From contig CALMZP010000167.1 of the NCBI GenBank assembly GCA_937870635.1, forward strand, positions 1-40,916: a stretch of 40,916 nucleotides of DNA, written 5' to 3'. Numbering within the stretch: position 1 is the stretch's first letter; each line of letters starts with the position of its first letter. This document shows positions 16,358 through 24,321 of this stretch, in pieces. The DNA comes from an uncultured Acidobacteriota bacterium (GTDB lineage: Bacteria > Acidobacteriota > Thermoanaerobaculia > Gp7-AA8). The notes under the pieces were generated by a model. The model was not told where the DNA came from, searched no databases, and was given only the letters and a program-made list of their open reading frames with translations. Made by a program: the position numbers and the translations under genes.

Positions 16358-16804
16358 ATGCAGAACATTCAGGTTCTCTTCGCCGACTATGCGTCGTATC
16401 ACCAGACGAAGGGGAACAAGTGGTTCCACCGTTTCGGCATCCCGATGATCATGCTGACTCTGATCGGCATGCTGGTCCGAGTAAAGGTCGGGCCGGTCGA
16501 CGCGGCGATGATTCTCATCGCGCTCGCGTCGGTGTACTACCTCGCGCTCGAGTGGAAGCTGGGTCTGGCGATGATTGCGGTGTCAGTGGCGATGTATCTC
16601 GCCGGCGCGGCGCTCCCCATGGCCGTCAACGTCGCCCTCTTCATCCTCGGCTGGATCCTGCAGTTCATCGGGCACAGCGTGTACGAGAAGAAGCAGCCGG
16701 CGTTCTTCCGCAACTTCGTCCATCTGCTGGTGGGACCGTTGTGGATTTTGAACGATCTCATCCCGAGCGGAGCGAGGGATCTGCGGAAGCACCGGCAGGG
16801 TTGA
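16358..16804 (+). CDS. DUF962/Mpo1-like membrane protein
   Basis: This small membrane protein (148 residues) has the DUF962 signature: YxxxHxxxxNKWFHRFGIP at residues 11-29 and HSVYEKKQPA near 106. The yeast member Mpo1 is an iron-dependent dioxygenase in fatty acid alpha-oxidation, so the conserved histidines probably bind iron; bacterial roles are largely untested. Three to four helices are visible. A GGGAGGG Shine-Dalgarno precedes the ATG at 16358. The final 14 or so residues (IPSGARDLRKHRQG) and the stop are translated from the dispersed family-A repeat, so the native C-terminus ended near WILNDL. Confidence 0.88.
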   Translation: MQNIQVLFADYASYHQTKGNKWFHRFGIPMIMLTLIGMLVRVKVGPVDAAMILIALASVYYLALEWKLGLAMIAVSVAMYLAGAALPMAVNVALFILGWILQFIGHSVYEKKQPAFFRNFVHLLVGPLWILNDLIPSGARDLRKHRQG

Positions 16805-16954
16805 TGTTGAGTCCGAAGAGCCGGTGAGCAGGCATTCAACATTGAACATTCAACATTTCCGTCTCCTCTGGGAAAGCATAGGAATGTTCAATGTTGAATG
16901 TTCAATGTTGAATGCCTGCCGGTGGTACCGGAGATCCCTCGCTTCGCTCGGGAT
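16760..16954. repeat. Nested inverted repeat: family-A arms around ATTCAAC heptamer arms
   Basis: Outer arms at 16760-16800 and 16914-16954 are the family-A unit in inverted orientation. Inside them, 16834-16857 is ATTCAAC/ATTGAAC alternating at a 7-bp period, and 16883-16913 is the complementary AATGTTC/AATGTTG array with one extra unit. The left outer arm is read as the C-terminus of the DUF962 protein. The right arm ends 11 bp before the stop of the glutaredoxin gene. No other gene fits in 16805-16965. Confidence 0.92.
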
Positions 16955-16965
16955 GAACCCCTTTG

Positions 16966-17202
16966 CTACCCCAGCGCCTGGTCGATCTCCTCGGCGCTCG
17001 GGACGGACAGCGCCTTTTCTCCGATCTCCACGAGGGGGATGCGGCGCTTGCCGCGGTTGAACTCGATCACCTTTTTTTCGCCTTCGGCGTTCTGGTCGAT
17101 GTCGACGTAGTCGTATGCGATTCCGGATTGATCCAGGTGCCGCAGGGTGCGAACCGTGTCGCCACACCAGTCGGCTCCATACACTCTGACGTTGTCTGCC
17201 AT
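16966..17202 (-). CDS. Glutaredoxin-like protein with CGDT active site
   Basis: A 78-residue thioredoxin-fold protein of the glutaredoxin/mycoredoxin type. The active site reads WCGDT (Cys13), where mycoredoxins usually have WCGDC or a CxxC form; the resolving cysteine is replaced by threonine. The cis-Pro segment (RRIPLVEIG) and C-terminal helix are present. It probably acts in thiol-disulfide or mixed-disulfide reduction by a monothiol mechanism, or in Fe-S handling; that is inference. A strong GGAGGA Shine-Dalgarno supports the ATG at 17202. It converges on the repeat element. Confidence 0.85.
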   Translation of the reverse strand: MADNVRVYGADWCGDTVRTLRHLDQSGIAYDYVDIDQNAEGEKKVIEFNRGKRRIPLVEIGEKALSVPSAEEIDQALG

Positions 17203-17304
17203 TGGTTCCTCCAGACTGCAAATAACTGCGAAAACGCTGCCGGATTCAGAGAGCGGGGAACGAAACGGTTCGATTATTGCTGCGCGTGCAGAGCGGGTAC
17301 GAGA

Positions 17305-17691
17305 GTGGTCAGAAGCAATCAGGATCCGGGGGTCCTCATCGTCGAGGATGACCCGGCTATTCGCCGCCTGGTGAAAACCGTGCTGCAGCGCGAGGGTTAC
17401 CGTGTCGACGTCGCCAACGACGGAATCGAGGCGGTCCTCAAGCTCGGGGTCGCGGAGTTCGACGTCATCGTTCTCGACCTGATGATGCCGAATCTCGACG
17501 GCTTCAACCTCATGAACACCCTCGCCGAGAACGATCCGAGCCGGCTGCAGAAGATCATCGTGACCAGCGCCGCGTCGCCCTCGATCATCCGGGACCGGAT
17601 GACGGGCAAACCCTTCGACCTTCTCCCGAAGCCGTTCGACATCGCGCACCTCGCCGAGCGAGTGGCACGGTGCATCGAAGCGCAGGTTTAG
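17305..17691 (+). CDS. Stand-alone response-regulator receiver protein
   Basis: A CheY-like single-domain receiver (about 128 residues). IVEDDPAIRR carries the acidic pair, VLDLMMPNLDG the phospho-Asp, VTSA the switch Thr/Ser and PKPFD the Lys. The GTG at 17305 is the best start; the frame is open much further upstream but has no receiver-like sequence. It is 9 bp upstream of the unknown membrane protein gene, so the two and then glgE may be co-transcribed. No kinase is adjacent. It is related to the receiver at 2621-2992. Confidence 0.87.
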   Translation: MVRSNQDPGVLIVEDDPAIRRLVKTVLQREGYRVDVANDGIEAVLKLGVAEFDVIVLDLMMPNLDGFNLMNTLAENDPSRLQKIIVTSAASPSIIRDRMTGKPFDLLPKPFDIAHLAERVARCIEAQV

Positions 17692-17700
17692 AATCGCCCC

Positions 17701-18768
17701 ATGCGGTCACATGGCACGGACCGGGTTCGCCGCGGAAACGGCGAGCAGTGGATCATCCTCAGCCGCCAGTCCAAAGGCTGGGTCCCGCGCACGCCCGCGG
17801 CGGTGACGAGAAACGAACGTCCCGGCACGACCGTCCGGTGTGAAGAGACGTATTACGAGGTCGTTTCCGCGACCGCTACTGCCGGCGGCATCCGTTACGT
17901 TCTCGAGCCGTGGCGTGAGGAGAACGTCATGCGCATCGTCGACGACTACGACGAGGCGAGCGAGGCACGGCGGCAGGCCGACCATCGCGACGGTGTTCGC
18001 CGCGAGCGGGGACGGGTCGGCGCGAACATTCTCGCGGTCTTCACCGGTCAGCTTCCCGGAGCCGTGCAGGAGAGGATGGGCAACGAGCTGGGGATCTGGC
18101 CCGCACGGCTGACCCTCATCTCCATTCTTCCGGCGATGGTTTTCGTCGGAGTCGTGGTGAATCTCGCGGTCCATCGGCGGATGGAGCAGGAGGCGCCGCT
18201 TCCCCTCTGGCTGCTGCTCGCCGCTGGATATCTTCTCGCGGAATCCGCGATCCGTTTCGTCGTCGCCATGACTCAGAACCGGGCGATCGGATCCGTGGCC
18301 GGATTCATCGCCTATTCGCTCTACTACCTCGCTGCTCCCGGCAGGAAGAACCTCGTCCGGCCGCTGGAGGAGTCGAAGGGTTCGCTCGTCCCTGAAATGA
18401 CGGAGGAGAACGCTGCGAACGATCGCTATCTGCTCCTCGAGCCGTTGCTCACACTCCTTTCGCCGGCCGACCAGGACCGGCTGGCCGCGAAATTTGGATT
18501 CGACTACCGGAAGATGGCCTCGATCGTCGCCGCCGTCATCCTCACCTTCGGCGTTCTCGGCGTCGTCAACTCCATCTCTCTACTGATGGATGGTGCCAGG
18601 CTCTCGCCGGCTGTGTCCCTCCTCGTGGCGGGCGGACTCGCCGCGGAACAAGTTGTCCGCCTCATGAAACTGCGCGAACGGCCGGCCGGCAGCGTGCTTG
18701 GTGTGCTGGTACGTCCGCTCGCCAGAAAACTGCTCACACTCGGAGTGGAACGAGCTTCGCACGGGTGA
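17701..18768 (+). CDS. Unknown membrane protein, coupled to glgE
   Basis: A 355-residue protein with a soluble N-terminal part (about 130 residues, containing WIILSRQSKGWVPRTP) and five likely transmembrane helices at roughly 135-157, 166-188, 194-210, 274-298 and 302-318, with a cytosolic linker between the third and fourth. No family is recognised. It starts 9 bp after the receiver gene and its stop overlaps the GTG start of glgE as GTGA. That implies translational coupling and possibly a link to glucan metabolism or stress. The start ATG at 17701 has no clear Shine-Dalgarno. Confidence 0.75.
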   Translation: MRSHGTDRVRRGNGEQWIILSRQSKGWVPRTPAAVTRNERPGTTVRCEETYYEVVSATATAGGIRYVLEPWREENVMRIVDDYDEASEARRQADHRDGVRRERGRVGANILAVFTGQLPGAVQERMGNELGIWPARLTLISILPAMVFVGVVVNLAVHRRMEQEAPLPLWLLLAAGYLLAESAIRFVVAMTQNRAIGSVAGFIAYSLYYLAAPGRKNLVRPLEESKGSLVPEMTEENAANDRYLLLEPLLTLLSPADQDRLAAKFGFDYRKMASIVAAVILTFGVLGVVNSISLLMDGARLSPAVSLLVAGGLAAEQVVRLMKLRERPAGSVLGVLVRPLARKLLTLGVERASHG

Positions 18769-20768
18769 CGGGAGTGGTGGTGGAGTTCGACGGTCGACGC
18801 AGAGTCATCATCGAGGGCATCGCTCCGTCCGTGGACAATGGGCGGTTCGCGGCGAAACGGGTGATCGGTGACGTGGTCACGGTCGAGGCGGACATCTTCG
18901 CCGACGGCCACGATCTCATCTCCGCGGTCATCCGGCATCGGCATCAGAGCGATTCGAAGGCGATCGAGGTGCGAATGCTCCCGCTCGTCAACGACAGGTG
19001 GACGGCCCAGTTCCCCGTCGACAGGCTCGGTTACTACTACTTCACCGTCGAAGCATGGATCGATCATTTCCTGACCTGGCATCGGGACCTGAAGAAGCGG
19101 GTCGACGGGGGGGTGACCGGCAAGGATCTCGAGGTTCAGCTCCTCATCGGACTGCAGATGATCCAGGCCGCCTCGGCCCGCGCCGCAGCGCGCGATCGAA
19201 AAAAACTCGCCGGCTTCATCAGCGCGCTCGAATCGGACGATCCCATCGAAGAAAAGATCGAGGATCTCTGGAGCGAAGACCTTCTCGCCCTGATGTGGAG
19301 AAACTCGGAACGGAAGTTCGTGACGAGTCACCCCTGCGAGCTGCCGGTCGAGGTGGACAGGAAGATCGCAGCCTTCAGCACCTGGTACGAGCTCTTCCCG
19401 CGGTCCACCGCCACGGCGGCTGGCGCGCACGGCACGTTCGCCGACGTGGAAAAGCAGCTGCCCCGCATCGCGAAGATGGGATTCGATGTCCTCTATCTCC
19501 CTCCGATCCACCCGATCGGCGAGAACTACAGAAAAGGGCGCAACAATCGTGTGACCGCGGAGAAGGGAGACGTCGGCAGCCCCTGGGCAATCGGCGGTCC
19601 CGCCGGCGGCCACACCGCCATTCATCCCGACCTCGGGACAGCTGCCGATTTCGAGCGGCTCGTGAGGGCCGCTGCCGACCGCGGGATCGAGATCGCGCTC
19701 GACATCGCCTTCCAGGCTTCTCCCGATCATCCTTATGTGAAGGAGCACGAGGCGTGGTTCCAGAAGAGGCCCGACGGAACGATTCAATACGCGGAGAACC
19801 CGCCGAAGAAATACCAGGACATCTATCCGTTCTACTTCGAGACCGACGAATGGAAGGCGCTGTGGCAGGAGCTGCGTGACGTCTTCCGCTTCTGGGCCGG
19901 GAAGGGCGTGCGCATTTTCCGCGTCGACAATCCCCACACGAAGCCGCTGCCGTTCTGGCAGTGGGTGATCACGGAGTTGAAACGCGAGAATCCGGAGCTC
20001 ATCTTTCTTGCGGAAGCGTTCACGCGTCCGAAGATCATGTACTGGCTGGCCAAGGCGGGATATTCACAGTCGTACACGTATTTCGCATGGCGCAACACGA
20101 AGTTCGAGCTCACTGAGTACTTCGAGGAAATCTCGAAGCCGCCGGTGAGCGACTTCTTCCGGCCCAACGCGTGGCCCAACACCCCGGACATCCTCACGGA
20201 GTACCTGCAGTACGGCGGGCGGCCGGCGTTCACGATCCGGCTCGTTCTCGCGGCGACCCTTTCCGCGAACTACGGCATTTACGGGCCCGCGTACGAGCGA
20301 ATGGTCCATCAGTCGCGGGAGGCCGGGAGCGAGGAGTATCTCGATTCCGAGAAATACGAAGTGAAGCACTGGGCGCCGGCTGACGACGATCTCTCCGACT
20401 TCATCGCCGTCGTGAATCGCATCCGGCGGGAGAATCCGGCGCTGCAGAACAACACGTCGCTGCGGTTTCACCGGACCGATAACGAACAGATCGTCTGTTA
20501 CAGCAAGGCTGCCGGTGAAAACGTCATCATCTGTGTCGTCAACGTGGACCCGCACAACACGCACGCGGGATGGGTGGACCTCGACCTGGCGGCACTCGGC
20601 CTCGAGGCTGGCCGCGCGTTCCAGGTTCACGACCTGCTCAGCGGGGCCCGGCACAGCTGGCAGGGCGCGCGCAACTACATACAGCTGAATCCGCACGTGG
20701 TCCCGGCGCACATCTTCCGCATTCGCCGGCGCGTGCGGACGGAAAGGGATTTCGAGTATTACCTGTGA
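18765..20768 (+). CDS. glgE: Alpha-1,4-glucan:maltose-1-phosphate maltosyltransferase
   Basis: GlgE (GH13_3) adds maltosyl units from alpha-maltose-1-phosphate to the non-reducing end of glucans. The catalytic nucleophile sits in FRVDNPHTKP (Asp388) and the acid/base in LAEAFTRP (Glu417). The spacing of 29 equals that between Asp394 and Glu423 in the Streptomyces enzyme. The N-terminal beta and helical-insert domains, the YLPPIHPIG motif and the C-terminal domain are all present; at 667 residues it is full length. The GTG start overlaps the upstream membrane-protein gene by 4 nt. It precedes the treS-maltokinase fusion that makes its substrate. Confidence 0.96.
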   Translation: MTGVVVEFDGRRRVIIEGIAPSVDNGRFAAKRVIGDVVTVEADIFADGHDLISAVIRHRHQSDSKAIEVRMLPLVNDRWTAQFPVDRLGYYYFTVEAWIDHFLTWHRDLKKRVDGGVTGKDLEVQLLIGLQMIQAASARAAARDRKKLAGFISALESDDPIEEKIEDLWSEDLLALMWRNSERKFVTSHPCELPVEVDRKIAAFSTWYELFPRSTATAAGAHGTFADVEKQLPRIAKMGFDVLYLPPIHPIGENYRKGRNNRVTAEKGDVGSPWAIGGPAGGHTAIHPDLGTAADFERLVRAAADRGIEIALDIAFQASPDHPYVKEHEAWFQKRPDGTIQYAENPPKKYQDIYPFYFETDEWKALWQELRDVFRFWAGKGVRIFRVDNPHTKPLPFWQWVITELKRENPELIFLAEAFTRPKIMYWLAKAGYSQSYTYFAWRNTKFELTEYFEEISKPPVSDFFRPNAWPNTPDILTEYLQYGGRPAFTIRLVLAATLSANYGIYGPAYERMVHQSREAGSEEYLDSEKYEVKHWAPADDDLSDFIAVVNRIRRENPALQNNTSLRFHRTDNEQIVCYSKAAGENVIICVVNVDPHNTHAGWVDLDLAALGLEAGRAFQVHDLLSGARHSWQGARNYIQLNPHVVPAHIFRIRRRVRTERDFEYYL

Positions 20769-20780
20769 GGCGATGAGACG

Positions 20781-20867
20781 ATTTTGGATTTTGGATTTTG
20801 GATTTTGGATTGTCCAGACAGTCCGATTTTCGAGCTAATCCAAAATCCAAAATCCAAAATCTAAAAT
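20781..20867. repeat. Inverted pair of ATTTTGG heptamer arrays (family D) at the treS start
   Basis: Four ATTTTGG units (20781-20808, plus ATT) face four AATCCAA units (20837-20864) across a 25-nt loop. The right arm runs directly into the treS initiation codon at 20866, so it occupies the position where a Shine-Dalgarno would normally be. A related pair lies at 6686-6765. Confidence 0.93.
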
Positions 20868-23800
20868 GGACAAGGACCTCTGGTACAAGGACGGCGTCAT
20901 CTATCAGACGCACGTCCGCGCGTTTTTCGACAGCACGAGCGACGGGATCGGCGACTTTCCGGGCCTGACGCAGAAGCTCGACTACCTGCAGGACCTCGGC
21001 GTCAACATCCTGTGGCTTCTTCCGTTCTATCCGTCACCTCTCCGCGACGACGGCTACGACATAGCGAACTACACGGCCGTCAATCCCGCATACGGAACAC
21101 TCGCCGATTTCAAAGCCTTCATGAAGGCGGCGCACGATCGCGGCATCCGCGTGATCACGGAGCTCGTGATCAATCACACGAGCGACCAGCACGCCTGGTT
21201 CCAGAAATCACGGACGGCGAAGCCCGGCAGCGCCTGGCGCGATTTCTACGTGTGGAGTGACACGCCCGACAAGTACACCGATGCCCGGATCATCTTCAAG
21301 GATTTCGAGACGTCCAACTGGGCGTGGGATCCGGTAGCAAAGGCGTACTACTGGCACCGGTTCTACTCCCACCAGCCGGATCTCAATTTCGACAATCCCG
21401 CCGTCCACGACGCGCTGCTCAAGGCACTCGATTTCTGGATGGACCTCGGCGTGGATGCCTTCCGCCTCGACGCGATTCCCTACCTGTACGAGCGCGAAGG
21501 AACCACCTGCGAGAATCTGCCCGAGACGCACGGCTTCCTGAAGAAACTTCGGAAGCACATGGACAAGCACTACCCCGGCAGGATGCTTCTGGCCGAGGCC
21601 AATCAGTGGCCCGAGGACACGCTGCCGTATTTCGGCGACGGCGACGAGTGCCACATGGCCTTTCACTTCCCGGTCATGCCGCGCATGTACATGTCGCTGG
21701 CGATGGAGGACCGCTTTCCGATCCTCGACATCATGAGCCAGACGCCGCCCATCCCGGAGAACGCGCAGTGGGCGATGTTCCTCCGCAATCACGACGAGCT
21801 GACCCTGGAGATGGTCACCGACGAAGACCGCGACTACATGTGGCGCACCTACGCCAAGGACTCACAGGCACGAATCAACCTCGGCATCCGCCGGCGACTC
21901 GCGCCGCTTCTCGACAACCATCGCCTCCGCATCCATCTGATGAACGGGTTGCTCTTCTCGTTTCCGGGCACTCCGATCATCTATTACGGCGACGAGATCG
22001 GGATGGGCGACAACATTTATCTCGGCGATCGCAACGGTGTGCGGACGCCGATGCAGTGGAGCGCGGACCGGAATGCCGGCTTCTCCCGGGCCAATCCACA
22101 GAAGCTGTTCCTCCCGGTCATCATCGATCCGGCCTATCACTACGAGCAGGTCAACGTCGAAGCGCAGCAGAACAACCCGCACTCGCTGCTCTGGTGGATG
22201 AAGCGCCTCATCGCGACGAGAAAGCGGTTCCAGGCCTTCGGCCGCGGCACCATGGAGTTCCTGCAGCCCGAGAACCGCAAGGTCCTCGCGTTTCTCCGGC
22301 GTCACGGTGACGAAACGATTCTCGTCGTCGCCAATCTTTCGAGGCTCGTGCAGTGCTTCGACCTCGACCTTCAGGAGTTCCGGGGGATGGTCCCGGTGGA
22401 GCTGTCCGGCGGAACACGTTTTCCCGAGATCGGTGAGCGGCCGTATTTCCTCAACCTGGGACCCTTCGCCTTCTACTGGTTCGCCCTGCAGCGGCAGGAG
22501 TCGCACGAGATCAAGAGCGAGGACGTACCGCTGGTCAACGCCAGGAAGTGGGAAGAGATCCTCGGCGACCGTCATCGCGACGAGCTGGAGCGGGCGCTCA
22601 TGCGGTACGTCCGCGGCCGCCGGTGGTTCGCCGCGAAATCGCGCACGATCAGTCATATCCGCGTGCGCGACGCGATGCCGTTGGCGGGAGACCTGCGCCT
22701 GACGATCATCGACATCGATTTCACCGAGGGTGAACCGCAGGCCTACATATTGCCGCTGGCGGTCGGTGAGCCACGGCGAACCGACGATCATGATCCGATC
22801 AGCGCGACGCTCATCGCGCGGCTCCGCGATGGATACCTCCTTCATGAACCGCTGGCCGACGAGCGATTGTCGGCTACGTTCCTCGACACGATCGCGCGGA
22901 AGCGACAGCTGAAGGGGCACCGCGGCGGGGTTGCCGGAGTGACCACCCGCGAATTCAAGGAGCTGCGCGGAAAAGAGCCGTTGGAAGCGCACGTCCTGAA
23001 GGCGGAGCACAGCAACACCGCCATCGTTTACGGGCAGAAGCTCTTTCTCAAGCTTTTCCGGAAGCTCGAGCCCGGCGTGAACACCGACCTGGAGGTGACC
23101 CGCTTTCTCAACGAGGAGACGAAGTTCGAGAACGTTCCTCGTGTGGCGGGATGGCTCGAGTACCGGGACGATTCCGGACCGACCACGATGGGGATCCTGC
23201 AGGGATACACGGTCAACTCCGGTGACGGCTGGTCCTACACTCTCGATGCGATCGGGCAGTATTTCGAGCGGCTTCTCAGCGAAGCGGGTGCGATGGAGAA
23301 GGTCGAGAAGCTCATTCCCCGCGGCTCTTTCTGCAGCCTCGCGGAGATGGAGATCCCACCGCTGGCGCGCGATCTTCTGGGCGCATATCTGGCCGACGCG
23401 CAGGTGCTCGGCCGGCGCACGGCCGAAATGCATCTGGCTCTCGGGTCGACGGACATCGCCGGATTCAACCCCGAGCCGTTCACCCCGCACTACCAGCGCT
23501 CGATCTATCAGTCGATGCGATCGCAGGCCGTGCAGGCCTTCCAGGTCCTGCGCCGCCGGGGGAAAGGCATCGGCGAAGCGGACGAATTGCTCCGGCGCGA
23601 GACCGAGATCCAGCAGCGATTCCGCGCCGTGCTCGACAAGAAAATCGTCGCCACCCGCATCCGCGTCCACGGCGACTATCACCTTGGTCAGGTCCTGCGT
23701 ACCGCGAACGATTTCATGATCATCGATTTCGAAGGCGAGCCCTCGCGGCCGCTCAGCGAGCGTCGCATCAAGCGCAACGCGCTGCGCGACGTCGCGGGCA

Positions 23801-24120
23801 TGCTGCGGTCGTTCCACTACGCGCCGTATGCGGTCGTGTTCGGCCAGGCGCCGGGACTCGTGCTGAGGAGTGAGGATCGGGGTGCGCTCGAGGCGGGCGC
23901 GACGTTCTGGCATCGCTGGGTCAGCGCTGCGTATCTCAAGGCGTACTTCGAGGCGAGCCGTGGCGGCGCGCACATCCCGAAGGACTACGAACAGGCGCGT
24001 GTGCTCCTCGATGCGTATCTTCTCGAGAAGGCTCTGTATGAAGTGGTGTACGAGCTGAACAACCGCCCCGATTGGGTGCACATCCCTCTTCGAGGCGTCC
24101 TGGAGTTGCTCAACGGATGA
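20866..24120 (+). CDS. treS: Trehalose synthase fused to maltokinase
   Basis: A 1084-residue bifunctional protein. Residues 1 to about 550 are TreS (GH13_16), which interconverts trehalose and maltose: nucleophile Asp202 in DAFRLDAIPYLYERE, acid/base Glu244 in LLAEANQWPED (spacing 42, as in mycobacterial TreS) and FLRNHDELT. Residues from about 590 on are maltokinase (Mak/Pep2), which phosphorylates maltose at C1: HGDYHLGQVL (catalytic Asp937) and IIDFEGEPSRPLSERR for metal binding. The fusion channels trehalose to maltose-1-phosphate for GlgE, encoded just upstream. The start fits the family, but the region before it is a repeat arm with no ribosome binding site. Confidence 0.96.
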   Translation: MDKDLWYKDGVIYQTHVRAFFDSTSDGIGDFPGLTQKLDYLQDLGVNILWLLPFYPSPLRDDGYDIANYTAVNPAYGTLADFKAFMKAAHDRGIRVITELVINHTSDQHAWFQKSRTAKPGSAWRDFYVWSDTPDKYTDARIIFKDFETSNWAWDPVAKAYYWHRFYSHQPDLNFDNPAVHDALLKALDFWMDLGVDAFRLDAIPYLYEREGTTCENLPETHGFLKKLRKHMDKHYPGRMLLAEANQWPEDTLPYFGDGDECHMAFHFPVMPRMYMSLAMEDRFPILDIMSQTPPIPENAQWAMFLRNHDELTLEMVTDEDRDYMWRTYAKDSQARINLGIRRRLAPLLDNHRLRIHLMNGLLFSFPGTPIIYYGDEIGMGDNIYLGDRNGVRTPMQWSADRNAGFSRANPQKLFLPVIIDPAYHYEQVNVEAQQNNPHSLLWWMKRLIATRKRFQAFGRGTMEFLQPENRKVLAFLRRHGDETILVVANLSRLVQCFDLDLQEFRGMVPVELSGGTRFPEIGERPYFLNLGPFAFYWFALQRQESHEIKSEDVPLVNARKWEEILGDRHRDELERALMRYVRGRRWFAAKSRTISHIRVRDAMPLAGDLRLTIIDIDFTEGEPQAYILPLAVGEPRRTDDHDPISATLIARLRDGYLLHEPLADERLSATFLDTIARKRQLKGHRGGVAGVTTREFKELRGKEPLEAHVLKAEHSNTAIVYGQKLFLKLFRKLEPGVNTDLEVTRFLNEETKFENVPRVAGWLEYRDDSGPTTMGILQGYTVNSGDGWSYTLDAIGQYFERLLSEAGAMEKVEKLIPRGSFCSLAEMEIPPLARDLLGAYLADAQVLGRRTAEMHLALGSTDIAGFNPEPFTPHYQRSIYQSMRSQAVQAFQVLRRRGKGIGEADELLRRETEIQQRFRAVLDKKIVATRIRVHGDYHLGQVLRTANDFMIIDFEGEPSRPLSERRIKRNALRDVAGMLRSFHYAPYAVVFGQAPGLVLRSEDRGALEAGATFWHRWVSAAYLKAYFEASRGGAHIPKDYEQARVLLDAYLLEKALYEVVYELNNRPDWVHIPLRGVLELLNG

Positions 24121-24320
24121 TGCGATTCGCCGTGATCGTGCTTCTGCTGGCGGCATGCACCTCGACTGCCGAGCTGCCGCTCGATACTCCCTTCGCTCTG
24201 AAGCACGGCGAAACCAGAGGCCCTGTGACATTCGTCGACTTCAGCGACAGCCGCTGCCCGAGGAATGCCGTCTGCGTGGGCTACCCTCGCCACGGTGAAC
24301 GGTTAACGGTGAACGGTTAA
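24117..24320 (+). pseudogene. Truncated lipoprotein gene ending in a heptamer repeat
   Basis: The ATG at 24117 overlaps the treS-mak stop. The 67-residue product starts with a lipoprotein signal peptide (LLLAAC lipobox). It then has a fragment of a small beta-sandwich-type domain whose usual ending is a DSRCPxxxxCVWAG stretch; here it reads FSDSRCPRNAVCV. After that valine the sequence switches to repeat-derived RHGERLTVNG and stops at a TAA inside the GGTTAAC array. Homologues as I know them continue for about 50 or more residues. It is probably a remnant left by a repeat-associated deletion, though a short lipoprotein may still be made. Confidence 0.6.
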
Positions 24321-24321
24321 C
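24294..24321. repeat. Four GGTGAAC/GGTTAAC heptamers at a convergent gene junction (family C)
   Basis: GGTGAAC-GGTTAAC-GGTGAAC-GGTTAAC occupies 24294-24321 with a perfect 7-bp period. GTTAAC is palindromic and contains TAA on both strands. It supplies the stop codons of both the truncated lipoprotein gene (+) and the RDD gene (-), whose ends overlap here. Confidence 0.95.

Noticed and set aside
16824-17110. Small plus-strand frames such as the one starting MFNVEC near 16898
   Set aside because: They are translations of the heptamer and family-A repeats and of antisense glutaredoxin sequence.
21862-24231. Long open frame on the minus strand (789 codons) opposite treS-maltokinase
   Set aside because: It is antisense to clear family motifs of the plus-strand gene and has no recognisable domain; in GC-rich DNA such shadow frames are expected.
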